Shown piece after piece: positions 47,809-56,329 of a DNA stretch of 64,000 nucleotides (positions are counted from its first letter, which is position 1; every line of letters starts with the position of its first letter). The stretch lies in contig NZ_NFJL01000011.1 in NCBI RefSeq assembly GCF_002159835.1, forward strand, positions 62,001 through 126,000, given 5' to 3'. The DNA comes from Blautia sp. An249 (GTDB lineage Bacteria; Bacillota; Clostridia; Lachnospirales; Lachnospiraceae). A model generated the notes under the pieces. The model was given only the letters and a program-made list of their open reading frames with translations, did no database searches and was not told the DNA's origin. The translations under genes and the position numbers were made by a program.

Positions 47809-48531
47809 TTATTCATCGCTCTTCCTCTCAATTCCTAAATCCCATAAAGTAATTTGACTTCTATATTCTTCCAGACGTGTACTTGACAAATCATAATAAT
47901 ATGGATCTTTTTCAAATCCGATATAATCAAAACCGTTCTTGTGGCAGGCAATAAGGCTGCTTGCAGAACCTACGTGAGTATCAAGTATTTTATCTCCCGG
48001 TTTTGCATATTTTGATAAAAACCAATCATATAATGCTATTGGTTTTTGTGTGGGATGAATTCTCTTTTCATTTAAAGCCTTATTCCCTTGTTGAATCCAA
48101 CCTTCTGAAATAGATTTCCCCTGGAACATTCCATTCCACATGTATCGGAACAGACGTACCGAATCATGTAAACTACAGGCAGCTATCTCACAATCTGAAA
48201 AAACTGAACCCTGATTGCATTTATCCCAAATAATGCGGCCCGGTGGAAAATAGTAATCAAAATAATTGCACCCCCAGATAATTTGGTTTTGGGAAACCCT
48301 GAATAATTCATCGAAGTATCTTTTATCTGGTATGCTCCATTCATCTGATGGTTTATAGAAGCGCTTCACACCTATCGGGCTGATTGTTCTTCCGTAATAA
48401 TTTCTGCGCTCTGGGCCAGAAAAGTATGGCGGGTCTACAATCGCTAGGTCGAAATACTTATCCGGGAACTGCGGAAGAAAATCCATGCAATCACCGAAAA
48501 TAAAACTGTTCAATTCAATCATATTTTTCAA
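47809..48531 (-). CDS. DNA methyltransferase, beta-class N6-adenine/N4-cytosine type
   Basis: 240 residues. The catalytic DPPY motif is near residue 32 (LAIVDPPYFSG) and the SAM-binding motif lies at the C-terminal side (KILDTHVGSASSLIACHKNG), after a RIHPTQKP segment. Motif IV before motif I is the beta arrangement. There is no restriction enzyme beside it, so it is an orphan, likely protecting phage DNA from host restriction or marking it for other proteins. Confidence 0.88.
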   Translation of the reverse strand: MKNMIELNSFIFGDCMDFLPQFPDKYFDLAIVDPPYFSGPERRNYYGRTISPIGVKRFYKPSDEWSIPDKRYFDELFRVSQNQIIWGCNYFDYYFPPGRIIWDKCNQGSVFSDCEIAACSLHDSVRLFRYMWNGMFQGKSISEGWIQQGNKALNEKRIHPTQKPIALYDWFLSKYAKPGDKILDTHVGSASSLIACHKNGFDYIGFEKDPYYYDLSSTRLEEYRSQITLWDLGIERKSDE

Positions 48532-48583
48532 AGGAACCCGATATATCGTTACCCCGGCCGGAGGTTCGGCTCCTTTCTGAAGT

Positions 48584-48757
48584 TTACATTGCTCTTGTTA
48601 TTCTTAAAGTTTCTGCAACGTCATTTAGAGTCGAACAACGCTCAATTTCCTTTCCATCTGGATTTTTTACAGACCAAAAATATCGTCCTTCCATATATGG
48701 ATTCATCTCACGCCGCAAAACTACATTATATTTTTTCTCAATCTGCTGTTTTGTCAT
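48584..48757 (-). CDS. Small hypothetical phage protein
   Basis: About 57 residues from the ATG at 48757, preceded by GGAGG inside the upstream gene. NPYMEGRYFWSVKNPDGKEI suggests a small beta domain. No family recognised. Confidence 0.6.
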   Translation of the reverse strand: MTKQQIEKKYNVVLRREMNPYMEGRYFWSVKNPDGKEIERCSTLNDVAETLRITRAM

Positions 48758-49361
48758 TTTCGCCTCCGATAACTTCCAACGCAACCGCCACATCTTCAAT
48801 AAACTCATCTGGTATGTAGATTCCGGCCTGCATACAAACTGTGTACTGCACTTTGGCTATGTTCTCGATGGATGCACCTTGCTTCTCCATTGTCTTTGTC
48901 AAAACCTTCAGCAGATTTGCCACGCCGCCATGAGAATTGGGTCGCTTGCCGTTCTCTACAATTTGTTTCTTGGCTTCCGTTACATCAAATTTCATCTGAA
49001 ACTCCCTCCTTTTGTCTCCAAACCAGAATAGGAACTGCTGGAACAGCACCATAAAGTCTCCGGTTTTATACATGGCATACTCCACATCTCCGCAATATTT
49101 TTCTTTGATAAAAGCTGTGCATATCCTGTTGGCGTTCTTGTTAAAAAACGCAACGTATTTGTCATGGCACATTTTTCTTGGCTTTGTCATGCCGATTAAA
49201 TATGTGTCAAACCAACCAAATTCGCCGTTCACAAAATCCTTGTATGGATTCGGCTGATACTCTCTTGTATCGCATTTAAGGCGAATCAGGGGCGGATTAT
49301 GCGCTTCAACAATAGGTCTGCACAGCTTTTTCAAAGCACTTTCACACACTCTTTCAACCAT
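48738..49361 (-). CDS. Hypothetical phage protein
   Basis: About 207 residues from the ATG at 49361 (AAGGAG upstream). The body contains NPYKDFVNGEFGWFDTYLIG and a C-terminal helix-rich part. I do not recognise a domain. It overlaps the downstream gene by 20 bases. Confidence 0.68.
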   Translation of the reverse strand: MVERVCESALKKLCRPIVEAHNPPLIRLKCDTREYQPNPYKDFVNGEFGWFDTYLIGMTKPRKMCHDKYVAFFNKNANRICTAFIKEKYCGDVEYAMYKTGDFMVLFQQFLFWFGDKRREFQMKFDVTEAKKQIVENGKRPNSHGGVANLLKVLTKTMEKQGASIENIAKVQYTVCMQAGIYIPDEFIEDVAVALEVIGGENDKTAD

Positions 49362-49446
49362 GCCGCACTCCTTATTCAATTTTTATTCTTTGGAATTTCG
49401 CGGCAGATTCGCCGCATTTATCTGATGTATCTTGTAGAATTGTTGT

Positions 49447-49554
49447 TTATTTTCTTCTTTTAATTCTTTTTCTTTTTTTCTTACTTCCCAAAAATTTTCC
49501 GTTTGCTGTTATCGGTCTTCCGTAAATAAACAGATTGAAGTTTTTCCGGCTCAT
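49447..49554 (-). CDS. Small basic protein
   Basis: 35 residues, MSRKNFNLFIYGRPITANGK then a strongly basic tail (KKKRKRIKRRK). Its ATG overlaps the stop of the GIY-YIG gene, which supports translation. It may bind nucleic acid. The 85 bases between it and the next gene hold nothing evident. Confidence 0.45.
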   Translation of the reverse strand: MSRKNFNLFIYGRPITANGKFLGSKKKRKRIKRRK

Positions 49555-50144
49555 GAATCTACCCCTTCTTCTAGCAATCCCTTGAACTTCTCAAACATCT
49601 TCTGAGATACCTTATTCCCTGCCTTTTCCGGTTTAATCTCCACAATCAAATGCTTATCCATGATGTGGGATAACTCTTTGGCAAGCATTTTCTTTCCTTG
49701 CACTACACCATCATAATACCCTCGCGGCGGCTTTCTCTCTCCCAATTCTTGCTTGCCTGCACCTCCGCCAGTATCTTTGTTTCTGGACTGGTAACCGTTC
49801 TTGGCATACAAAGTGATATAGTACCGTTCCATTTCATCCAGTTCTTCTTTTGGAAAATGCATAAAATTCACTTGCCATCCACCTGGGTTATCCTCCGTAA
49901 AAAACTTGTGTTTGCGTATGCTAAGGTCTATATGTTGATAACCTGTCATGTGTTGCAACATACGTTGTTTGATATGTAGTGCCTGTCCTACATAAGAAAA
50001 CTTGATTCCAGTTTCAGTATCGACTCGTGTTAGGAAATAGATTCCGCTACCATTATCTAGTTTCGGATTGACAGAAAGAAGTATTTTCTCGTTCTTTCGC
50101 TCTATTGATTTGACCTTTGCGATATTCTTGTATTTCTGATTCAT
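49551..50144 (-). CDS. GIY-YIG nuclease-domain protein
   Basis: About 197 residues. GIYFLTR near residue 35 and SYVGQALHIKQRM near residue 51 give the GIY-YIG pair; DEMERYYITLY supplies the metal-binding Glu region. The C-terminal 80 residues are unique. The ATG at 50144, preceded by GAGGTGG, lies 92 bases inside the upstream homing-like gene. It may be a free-standing nuclease with a role in phage DNA processing or homing. Confidence 0.82.
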   Translation of the reverse strand: MNQKYKNIAKVKSIERKNEKILLSVNPKLDNGSGIYFLTRVDTETGIKFSYVGQALHIKQRMLQHMTGYQHIDLSIRKHKFFTEDNPGGWQVNFMHFPKEELDEMERYYITLYAKNGYQSRNKDTGGGAGKQELGERKPPRGYYDGVVQGKKMLAKELSHIMDKHLIVEIKPEKAGNKVSQKMFEKFKGLLEEGVDS

Positions 50145-50967
50145 CTGCCACCTCAATTCTTAAATCTGGATATTTGCAATTCTGCCCGCCTTTTGAATAA
50201 TGCAACAAATTCCAGTAATCAACATTGTATTTCCTTGCTATATTCGCAACCGTTCCAACTTCCCCGTTGACTTTTATAAAATGATTATTTCTTTTGTTGT
50301 TTGCTTGGACAAATTTATCCACCCATCTGCAATTATCTGGAGAATAGCCCTTGTCATTATCAATTCTGTCAAGAGTCAATCCATCATAATATCCATTCGA
50401 TAATGCCCAATTTGAGAAATTTAAAAATCCATCTACTCCAATCCATTCATTACAAACCGTTATTCCGCGGCCACCATAATCGGAATATTCACTGTTATTT
50501 TCTCTATTGCATCTATTACACATATTGCAATAGGTATAATATAATTTCGTTCTACAAAGACCAGTTTTGTAATTGACTGAGCTGATTTTTTCTGCATTTA
50601 AACACCCACATGATTTTGTATGTCCGCTCCTTAAATGCGTGCCCTGAACAATCACTTGTTTTCCGCAATCGCATTGGCAAAGCCACATCATTCTTCGCCT
50701 TCCAATAGTTCCTTCGCATTTCAGCACCGTAAGTCTGCCATATTTTTGACCGGTTAAATCTATTTTGGGTTTGTTCTTTTTGTTAAGACATCCACAAGAT
50801 TTTGTTCCGTTTTTCGTTGCAACTCTACACGCAGGAAGATCAACTATATTCCCGCAATCACATTTAAATTTCCAAATAGCGCCAATTTTAGACTCCATTT
50901 CAACAAATTCAAGTGCAGTTAGCATATTAAATTTTTGCCCCGTAATATCTTTAAAATTACCATGCAT
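50053..50967 (-). CDS. Homing-endonuclease-like protein, copy 1
   Basis: 304 residues. Two N-terminal zinc-ribbon-like modules (CDCGNIVDLPACRVA ... SCGCL, and CQCDCGKQVIVQGTHLRSG ... SCGCL), each after a DxTGQKx(F/Y) opening, precede a nuclease-like core. The core reads YSDYGGRGITVCNEW, then LTLDRIDNDKGYSPDNCRW and QANNKRNN, a variant HNH-type fold with Arg where His is usual. The C-terminus has a short helix-turn-helix-like segment. Two paralogs lie at 56326 and 61589. The last 92 bases overlap the GIY-YIG gene. Confidence 0.78.
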   Translation of the reverse strand: MHGNFKDITGQKFNMLTALEFVEMESKIGAIWKFKCDCGNIVDLPACRVATKNGTKSCGCLNKKNKPKIDLTGQKYGRLTVLKCEGTIGRRRMMWLCQCDCGKQVIVQGTHLRSGHTKSCGCLNAEKISSVNYKTGLCRTKLYYTYCNMCNRCNRENNSEYSDYGGRGITVCNEWIGVDGFLNFSNWALSNGYYDGLTLDRIDNDKGYSPDNCRWVDKFVQANNKRNNHFIKVNGEVGTVANIARKYNVDYWNLLHYSKGGQNCKYPDLRIEVADESEIQEYRKGQINRAKERENTSFCQSETR

Positions 50968-51035
50968 ACTTCATCCCTCGCTTTGGCTTTTGCTATGTTC
51001 TTTCTAACATTCTGGTTAATTTGTACCACTCTCCT

Positions 51036-51179
51036 TCATTCTCTTTCCTCGTAGTCGCAGCACCAATCTCCGTAATCGGTATAATCAGTGTAATTATCAC
51101 TCAAATCATTCACACAAACCCACTCTCCATCATCGTCTGTACGATGGAAACGACATGTTCCGCAACACTCTTTATCCAT
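51036..51179 (-). CDS. Small Cys-rich phage protein
   Basis: 47 residues, MDKECCGTCRFHRTDDDGEW then a Tyr/Asp run and a second CC pair (DWCCDYEERE). Four Cys pairs suggest zinc binding. The ATG overlaps the stop of the upstream gene. Between it and the homing-like gene, a truncated frame (GTG, MVQINQNVRKNIAKAKARDE) is visible. Confidence 0.65.
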   Translation of the reverse strand: MDKECCGTCRFHRTDDDGEWVCVNDLSDNYTDYTDYGDWCCDYEERE

Positions 51180-51450
51180 TCTTATCCGCTCCCTTCAATA
51201 TTTCGTCAATGCAAGTGTTATATCCTGCCCTCAGTACTTCTTCCAAAACGTCCCTTGGACTGCCTACTTCCCCAGTCAAATGTTTCTTCTCTAGCATCGG
51301 CCGTATCGGACACCAATTTGGTTTCGCATTGTAGCAAAACTTTTGTTTTACATCACACCATAAATTTTCTCCGTTATTTTTCAACGAAACATAATCACAT
51401 TCAGCACATATTACCGGAATATCATCCACTACAATAATTCCTTTTGCCAT
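51172..51450 (-). CDS. Hypothetical phage protein, MAKGIIVVD family copy 2
   Basis: 92 residues, MAKGIIVVDDIPVICAECDY with WCPIRPM and a C-terminal RDVLEEVLRAGYNTCIDEIL. Paralog of 42077-42421. Confidence 0.72.
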   Translation of the reverse strand: MAKGIIVVDDIPVICAECDYVSLKNNGENLWCDVKQKFCYNAKPNWCPIRPMLEKKHLTGEVGSPRDVLEEVLRAGYNTCIDEILKGADKNG

Positions 51451-51821
51451 TAGTCCGCACCTCCCTTAAATTCCCGTTGCTCCGGCGGCGTTTCCAGATA
51501 TCCCTCCGTCCGTTTCTGCTCTGTCACTAACCCTTTTAAACGTCTTAGAAACGGCTTGTTTTTTTCGCTACTACCGAATTCATGTATTGTTTCCCATAAC
51601 GCCATATTATCCCGTTCCTTACGCCTGTCTTGCGTTTCCTGCCGCCATTGTCTGGCAAAATAGAAAAGAGTTTTGTCTGGGCAATCTTCCAACTTATGTA
51701 CCAGCTCATAAGTATGCTTGTTGAAGTAATCAACCTTACCTTTGGAATTGTTGTATTCTGTGTGAGATTGCGCCACTAAAGCCAGAAATGCTTCTATAAT
51801 TTCACTTGGCTTTTGTTCCAA
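51450..51821 (-). CDS. Hypothetical phage protein
   Basis: 123 residues, predicted helical (EIIEAFLALVAQSHTEYNNS). No domain recognised. It shares one base with the next start. Confidence 0.65.
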   Translation of the reverse strand: MEQKPSEIIEAFLALVAQSHTEYNNSKGKVDYFNKHTYELVHKLEDCPDKTLFYFARQWRQETQDRRKERDNMALWETIHEFGSSEKNKPFLRRLKGLVTEQKRTEGYLETPPEQREFKGGAD

Positions 51822-51845
51822 TTATTCATCACCTCCAAACCCTCA

Positions 51846-52247
51846 TCATTCATAATCACATTCATTTCCCGAGCAATATTCCGTCCCGTTTTCCCATATA
51901 TCAGCCCCAACCTCTTTAATGCGCTCCAACCTGTCGGAAAGATTTCTAAACTCCTCATTCAACTCGCCCAAATAAACCTTTCTTTGTTTGATTTCTTCCA
52001 AAAGCTCTTCGTTTTCTTTTTCAAGATTATATCTTGCAATCCGCTTCATGGTGGTAGGGTCGAGTTCTGCAAGTTGCTCGCCTATATGAATAGAAGCTGT
52101 ATATTTGATGTGTGGGACCATCACTACTTTTTTAGAATAGTCTTCCAGTGAAGATATATCGAATTCCTCGAACTTTATCTCATCAGGTATAAAAGACAAA
52201 ACTTCAAAGACATGCATTTCTTTATCGTCATATATCAAAATTTGCAT
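51846..52247 (-). CDS. Hypothetical phage protein with coiled coil
   Basis: 133 residues. A beta-rich first half (MQILIYDDKEMHVFEVLSFI) is followed by a heptad-like coiled coil from about residue 70. Function unknown. Confidence 0.65.
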   Translation of the reverse strand: MQILIYDDKEMHVFEVLSFIPDEIKFEEFDISSLEDYSKKVVMVPHIKYTASIHIGEQLAELDPTTMKRIARYNLEKENEELLEEIKQRKVYLGELNEEFRNLSDRLERIKEVGADIWENGTEYCSGNECDYE

Positions 52248-52256
52248 ATTTACCTC

Positions 52257-52712
52257 CTAGGCAAAAGGCAGTTCATCGTCTATCCCATCCGGAATTCTCA
52301 TAAATCCTGATGAATCAACCATGCTCTGCTGTGAAAAAGATTGCGGCGCGTCCTGTAGAACCGGATTCTGCGACGGCGTATAATTCCCTTCGCTTTTGCT
52401 TTCGCAGAAATAGTGCTCGCTGACAAGACATTCATTTGTATAAACCTTCTGTCCATCGCGGTTCGTGTAAGAACCGGTCTGCCATGAACCAACTATGACT
52501 ATTTTCGTTCCCTGATGCAAATGCATTTGGGCAAATTCCCCTTGTTTTCCAAGACACACACAGTTGATGAAATCCGCGTTCTGCTCTCCACCCTTCTTAT
52601 ATCTTCTGTCTACTGCCAGCGTATATCTGGCAATCGCAGTTGGCTTCTCACCTGTAGAATATCGAATATCTGGATCCCTTGTGAGTCTCCCCATTAAAAT
52701 CACTTTATTGAT
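52257..52712 (-). CDS. ssb: Single-stranded DNA-binding protein
   Basis: An OB-fold SSB with VILMGRLTRDPDIRYS, ADFINCVCLGKQGEFAQMHL and the acidic C-terminal tip DDELPFA, which resembles the host-partner-binding DDDIPF tail. It coats phage single-stranded DNA. The canonical N-terminus MNKVILMGR matches if translation starts at the ATC at 52712-52710, where AGGAGG stands eight bases upstream. The GTG at 52703 would be 17 bases from the ribosome site and drop three conserved residues. I therefore extended the gene to ATC. Confidence 0.9.
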   Translation of the reverse strand: MNKVILMGRLTRDPDIRYSTGEKPTAIARYTLAVDRRYKKGGEQNADFINCVCLGKQGEFAQMHLHQGTKIVIVGSWQTGSYTNRDGQKVYTNECLVSEHYFCESKSEGNYTPSQNPVLQDAPQSFSQQSMVDSSGFMRIPDGIDDELPFA

Positions 52713-53119
52713 AAGTCATTCCTCCTTTTTTCCATTTCTTTCAGTGCAGCTTCGGCGGATTCTGGGGTAAGGAATATGGTTTTTCCAAATTCATCAAAGG
52801 CTTCGTACGATTCTCCCTCTTCAGTAAATACCTTTGCGACCCATGTTTTTCTTATTCTTGAGTATTCCAGCCCTATGCAACGACCCACATAAATTTTATT
52901 CTGGAAATCTATGGGAAGATATAAAACATCTCCAACATTACACGGCAATTCCAGAAGTCTGCCGTCCTGCTCCAAATCCTCATATCTTTTCAGTTCCTTC
53001 ATCTTTGGAATCAAATCCCGGCACAAGGCTGTAATGTCTGTCTGCCCCGTAAATAAACGGTCATTTTTATGCTTGTCCGCCTCATATTCAAGTTGTCTGA
53101 TGATTGTATCTATATCCAT
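52700..53119 (-). CDS. Hypothetical phage protein
   Basis: 139 residues: a helical N-terminus (LIPKMKELKRYEDLEQDGRL), a central small beta domain (LPCNVGDVLYLPI) and FGKTIFLTPESAEAALKEME. This layout is common in Firmicutes phages; role unknown. The end overlaps the ssb ribosome site and start. Confidence 0.7.
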   Translation of the reverse strand: MDIDTIIRQLEYEADKHKNDRLFTGQTDITALCRDLIPKMKELKRYEDLEQDGRLLELPCNVGDVLYLPIDFQNKIYVGRCIGLEYSRIRKTWVAKVFTEEGESYEAFDEFGKTIFLTPESAEAALKEMEKRRNDLSIK

Positions 53120-53285
53120 TGTCTACCTCCCATTCAATTTTCTCTCCACACTTTGGACAGTAATTCCACCGTTCTCGTAACTCATAGTTACATTGCCCAC
53201 AGGTGTATCTATCTCCAAAATGTTTTCTAAAATAAGTCTGTACTTGCACTTTTACTGGTTTCAACTCACACCTCCTGCAAATCAA
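53088..53285 (-). CDS. Zinc-ribbon phage protein
   Basis: 65 residues with CRRC near the N-terminus and CGQCNYELRERWNYCPKCGE, a clear zinc ribbon. It overlaps the next gene by 32 bases. Confidence 0.7.
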   Translation of the reverse strand: MICRRCELKPVKVQVQTYFRKHFGDRYTCGQCNYELRERWNYCPKCGEKIEWEVDNGYRYNHQTT

Positions 53286-53461
53286 TCTACATAGTCTGTA
53301 AACTCTTCCTTACAGCACAAGCATTTTACCGTCTGTCGCTCTACAATTCCGCTAGGAAGAAATTCATATACAAATTGTTCTCCGGCTGTTGCATGGGTTT
53401 TGCATTTTTTCTGATGGTTTTTAACCCAATTATCAATTCTTTTACTTGTTTCAAATTTCAT
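53282..53461 (-). CDS. Small hypothetical phage protein
   Basis: About 59 residues from the ATG at 53461, preceded by GGAGG. It has HQKKCKTHATAGEQFVYEFL and a C-terminal CLCC pair. Confidence 0.62.
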   Translation of the reverse strand: MKFETSKRIDNWVKNHQKKCKTHATAGEQFVYEFLPSGIVERQTVKCLCCKEEFTDYVD

Positions 53462-53462
53462 C

Positions 53463-53642
53463 TCATACCTCCAAAATTCCACTCTCTAAGAAATAAAACA
53501 ATGTTCCAACAATAAATAGTGGATAAAATATATGAGTAAATTTATATATGAAATTTTCTTTCGATTTAACCTCCGTGTCCAATCCCTCTAGAAAGAACAA
53601 CCACGCAAAACACATTGAAAATATCGCCAATAATTCGTTCAT
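53463..53642 (-). CDS. Small membrane protein (59 residues)
   Basis: Starts MNELLAIFSMCFAWLFFLEG and has a second hydrophobic stretch (IFYPLFIVGTLFYFLES), so two membrane helices with a short polar loop. GGAGG precedes the ATG, which overlaps the stop of the upstream gene; its own end supplies the ribosome site of the next. It is too well placed to be chance. Function unknown. Confidence 0.7.
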   Translation of the reverse strand: MNELLAIFSMCFAWLFFLEGLDTEVKSKENFIYKFTHIFYPLFIVGTLFYFLESGILEV

Positions 53643-53911
53643 ATTTCCTCCAAATTCTCATTAACCCACCGGATAACCGGAATGTTCATATCCAGATAGC
53701 GATACCATTTGACACCGCCGAACATTTTCAAACGTTTAAAGGCTCGCTCTTTTACATCTAGATTTTCGTTTAAGAGTTGAATAATATACTCAGGATTTCT
53801 CCTTAACTTTCTCTTGATAGGCTTTACAAAATCACTCGGGCAAAGACTTGGAGTGTACGGCATGAAAAGCTGTTCTATCACGAAATCCTCTATCTTAACG
53901 GCTTCAATCAT
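53639..53911 (-). CDS. Hypothetical phage protein
   Basis: 90 residues (PSDFVKPIKRKLRRNPEYII, then NIPVIRWVNENLEEI). No domain recognised. Overlaps both neighbours by a few bases. Confidence 0.65.
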   Translation of the reverse strand: MIEAVKIEDFVIEQLFMPYTPSLCPSDFVKPIKRKLRRNPEYIIQLLNENLDVKERAFKRLKMFGGVKWYRYLDMNIPVIRWVNENLEEI

Positions 53912-54188
53912 GTTTCATACACAATCTTTCGTAATAATTAGGGAATTGATTTTCCGCTTCTGGGTCAACGTCTTCCGGATACAAACAGTAAACTGAACCA
54001 CCTTTGGTTTTCGCCTCTTTGTAGTCCCCCTTATCATTTATCTCCACAATTCTGGAAGTAGTTATAGGGTCTCCGTCATTAAATCTCTGATGACCATATG
54101 CATTTCCTTGCAAATAATAATAGAGCAGCTCCGGCGGATACCAATCATTATTTGACGCAAATACTGACCAATTTTTTAGCCTTATCAT
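53904..54188 (-). CDS. Hypothetical phage protein
   Basis: 94 residues with NWSVFASNNDWYPPELLYYY and GHQRFNDGDPITTSRIVEIN, resembling small phage proteins with a compact beta domain. Function unknown. Confidence 0.65.
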   Translation of the reverse strand: MIRLKNWSVFASNNDWYPPELLYYYLQGNAYGHQRFNDGDPITTSRIVEINDKGDYKEAKTKGGSVYCLYPEDVDPEAENQFPNYYERLCMKHD

Positions 54189-54493
54189 AAAATCCCAAAC
54201 CTCCTGAATATCTGCCCGAACTCTCCAAGCGTGTCTAACATTTTATCCTTAGCTCGCTCATTTTCAATCCGTTTCCGCATCTCTTCTTCCGGCATGTCCA
54301 TGTATTCCAAAAGACGTTGTACCCAGTTTTTTAACTGCCGAATTTCCTCTTCTGCTTCCTGGATCTCCACATTTCTCTCAATTAGTGTTAGCGAAAGGGA
54401 AGCATTCTCCCGTTCCAGTTCCCGAATCTCTTTTCTGAACTTTGCCCTCTCCCGCTCAAACGCAAGGTCTTTTGCTGATTTCTTGTTTTTCAT
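54185..54493 (-). CDS. Coiled-coil phage protein
   Basis: 102 residues, Glu/Arg/Lys-rich, one continuous predicted coiled coil from about residue 10 to 80. Function unknown. Confidence 0.65.
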   Translation of the reverse strand: MKNKKSAKDLAFERERAKFRKEIRELERENASLSLTLIERNVEIQEAEEEIRQLKNWVQRLLEYMDMPEEEMRKRIENERAKDKMLDTLGEFGQIFRRFGIL

Positions 54494-54495
54494 GG

Positions 54496-54849
54496 CTAAT
54501 CTTCCTCATCATAAATATAAATTCCAATCTGCTCTCCCAACCAATCAAGTCCTTTCCGGTTGAACCAATAAGAACGATAATCTGGTATTCCATGCACTTC
54601 TCTTGAATCCATATCCATATATCCCGCTTCAACAAGACCATCCAAATCCTTATCATTACCGGAAAAATAATTTCTGTATGGCTTGTAATATTTCTTTCCA
54701 TGCCTTGTATATAAGCGACCTCGATTCCCGCCATTCATTCTAAGTCCGATAGTATGTAAGACTTTCTGACGTAGAGTGCATACTGTTATTCGCTTTCCAT
54801 CATCTTCAAAATGCACATATTCCTGTTCCGGCAAAACTATATCTATCAT
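54496..54849 (-). CDS. Hypothetical phage protein
   Basis: 117 residues with VCTLRQKVLHTIGLRMNGGN and a C-terminal GLDWLGEQIGIYIYDEED. No family recognised. Confidence 0.65.
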   Translation of the reverse strand: MIDIVLPEQEYVHFEDDGKRITVCTLRQKVLHTIGLRMNGGNRGRLYTRHGKKYYKPYRNYFSGNDKDLDGLVEAGYMDMDSREVHGIPDYRSYWFNRKGLDWLGEQIGIYIYDEED

Positions 54850-55043
54850 GTGCCCTCCTTAAAACAAACCTCATAATTCAGACCGGTTTCCACCAAAATC
54901 TTGTCAATCGTGCTTTTGACCGGTTCTGTTTTTCCATTTAGCAGGCGGCACATAGTAGAAGAAGGAACTCCGCATTTCCTAGCGAACTCACGCAGGCTTA
55001 AACTATGGTCAATCATGTATTTTTCGATTACTGGGTATTTCAC
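54846..55043 (-). CDS. XRE-like helix-turn-helix protein
   Basis: 65 residues. SLREFARKCGVPSSTMCRLL is a helix-turn-helix; the rest fits a minimal Cro/XRE domain. As it lies deep inside the early operon it may be an autoregulator rather than the lysogeny repressor. Confidence 0.75.
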   Translation of the reverse strand: MKYPVIEKYMIDHSLSLREFARKCGVPSSTMCRLLNGKTEPVKSTIDKILVETGLNYEVCFKEGT

Positions 55044-55339
55044 TCTTCATCAAACCTTCCTGATTTACTCTGACTTTCAATTATTTTATTCAATACAAAT
55101 TCGTACTGTTCTCTGGGGATACACACAAATTCGTATCCTTCACTACTCAGAACATAACTGCCGTTGCATAGCATCATCTCTTTTACAGAATCTATGATTT
55201 CCTGACCGGTCATTGTTGACGGAATCCCAATCGGTCCTCTTGGATCACCCATGCATGGCTCGCACAGTTTTGCAAGTTCCTCACTCATGCTTACTGTACA
55301 AGTCGCTGTTTTTCCGTACTTTTTACAAAATAATTTCAT
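55040..55339 (-). CDS. Hypothetical phage protein
   Basis: About 99 residues from the ATG at 55339, which overlaps the upstream stop. MSEELAKLCEPCMGDPRGPI followed by GIPSTMTGQEIIDSVK suggests a small mixed fold. Unknown role. Confidence 0.6.
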   Translation of the reverse strand: MKLFCKKYGKTATCTVSMSEELAKLCEPCMGDPRGPIGIPSTMTGQEIIDSVKEMMLCNGSYVLSSEGYEFVCIPREQYEFVLNKIIESQSKSGRFDEE

Positions 55340-55572
55340 CTCTTTCCACCATTTCTCATACCACACAATTCCTTTATTTTCTGGTTCGTCGGCTCCACAA
55401 TCTGATTAACAACATCGTTTTCATACTGTTCCCGCCACACCTTTTCTCGCCGCCAGAATGGAGCCTTTCTTACTTCTTCCAGAACCCAAATACAGATCAT
55501 TGCTTCAAGCATTCCCCAACAGCCGTCACAGGCTCTTTCATTGCACCATTTGACAAATTCTCTATATTTCAT
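55336..55572 (-). CDS. Hypothetical phage protein
   Basis: 78 residues, Trp- and Cys-containing N-terminus (KWCNERACDGCWGMLEAMIC). Unknown role. Confidence 0.62.
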   Translation of the reverse strand: MKYREFVKWCNERACDGCWGMLEAMICIWVLEEVRKAPFWRREKVWREQYENDVVNQIVEPTNQKIKELCGMRNGGKR

Positions 55573-55573
55573 C

Positions 55574-56329
55574 TCAGCTCAAACTCCATTCCGGTTTCTC
55601 ATCCGGCTCAATATCGCTGTCATATTCGCTTTCGGTGTCCATGATAATATCAACGAATCCCCGTCTTAAGGTCATTAGAAATACTTCAAATTCACTCAGC
55701 CCACGCAGAGAATTTATGTCGCAGAAAGTTTCACCTAAATGACGGAGATTCCATTTTTCTTCTGTCTTGTACTTGTAAAGTTTGATTTGACAATTCAAAT
55801 CTTTGTCCTCGTCGCAGGTAAACTTCACAACGCAATCATCAAAAGAGGAATTGAACCAACCCTTATCTTCATGCTCCACTTCCATCTGCGCAGTCACATG
55901 ATCGTAATACGGTTCCCCATCCTCGCAGTGTGCTTCCAAGTCATCCGTATTCACATTGGCGGCAACGTGTTTACAGTATTCCTCAAAAATCTCTGACAGT
56001 TTGATTTCTTTCTTTTCCGGTTCCCGCATCAATCCACGGAAATTCTCCAGAATCTTTTTGTTGTCCTCCAGACTTGTATTGTTCACAATGTCTGTCAGAA
56101 CGGCATCCAACTTCACGATATACTGATTAAAACCGTGTCTTTCGATTACCGGAACAATGACTTCATTCAGCCGTTCTTCAATCATCTTTCTGCCCTTACC
56201 GCTATATCGGAACACATCTTCAAGTGCGTCTTTTACAGCCTTTTCTATCTGCTGTTCCACCAACTTCTCCACGGTTCCGTCAGTCAGCTTTTCATTTACT
56301 GCATTGGCAATTCTTTCTTCTAAATTCAT
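55574..56329 (-). CDS. Hypothetical phage protein
   Basis: 251 residues: a long helical first half ([20 protein letters not shown]) and an acidic second half ([16 protein letters not shown] at the end). No domain recognised. Overlaps the homing-like gene by four bases. Confidence 0.68.
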   Translation of the reverse strand: MNLEERIANAVNEKLTDGTVEKLVEQQIEKAVKDALEDVFRYSGKGRKMIEERLNEVIVPVIERHGFNQYIVKLDAVLTDIVNNTSLEDNKKILENFRGLMREPEKKEIKLSEIFEEYCKHVAANVNTDDLEAHCEDGEPYYDHVTAQMEVEHEDKGWFNSSFDDCVVKFTCDEDKDLNCQIKLYKYKTEEKWNLRHLGETFCDINSLRGLSEFEVFLMTLRRGFVDIIMDTESEYDSDIEPDEKPEWSLS

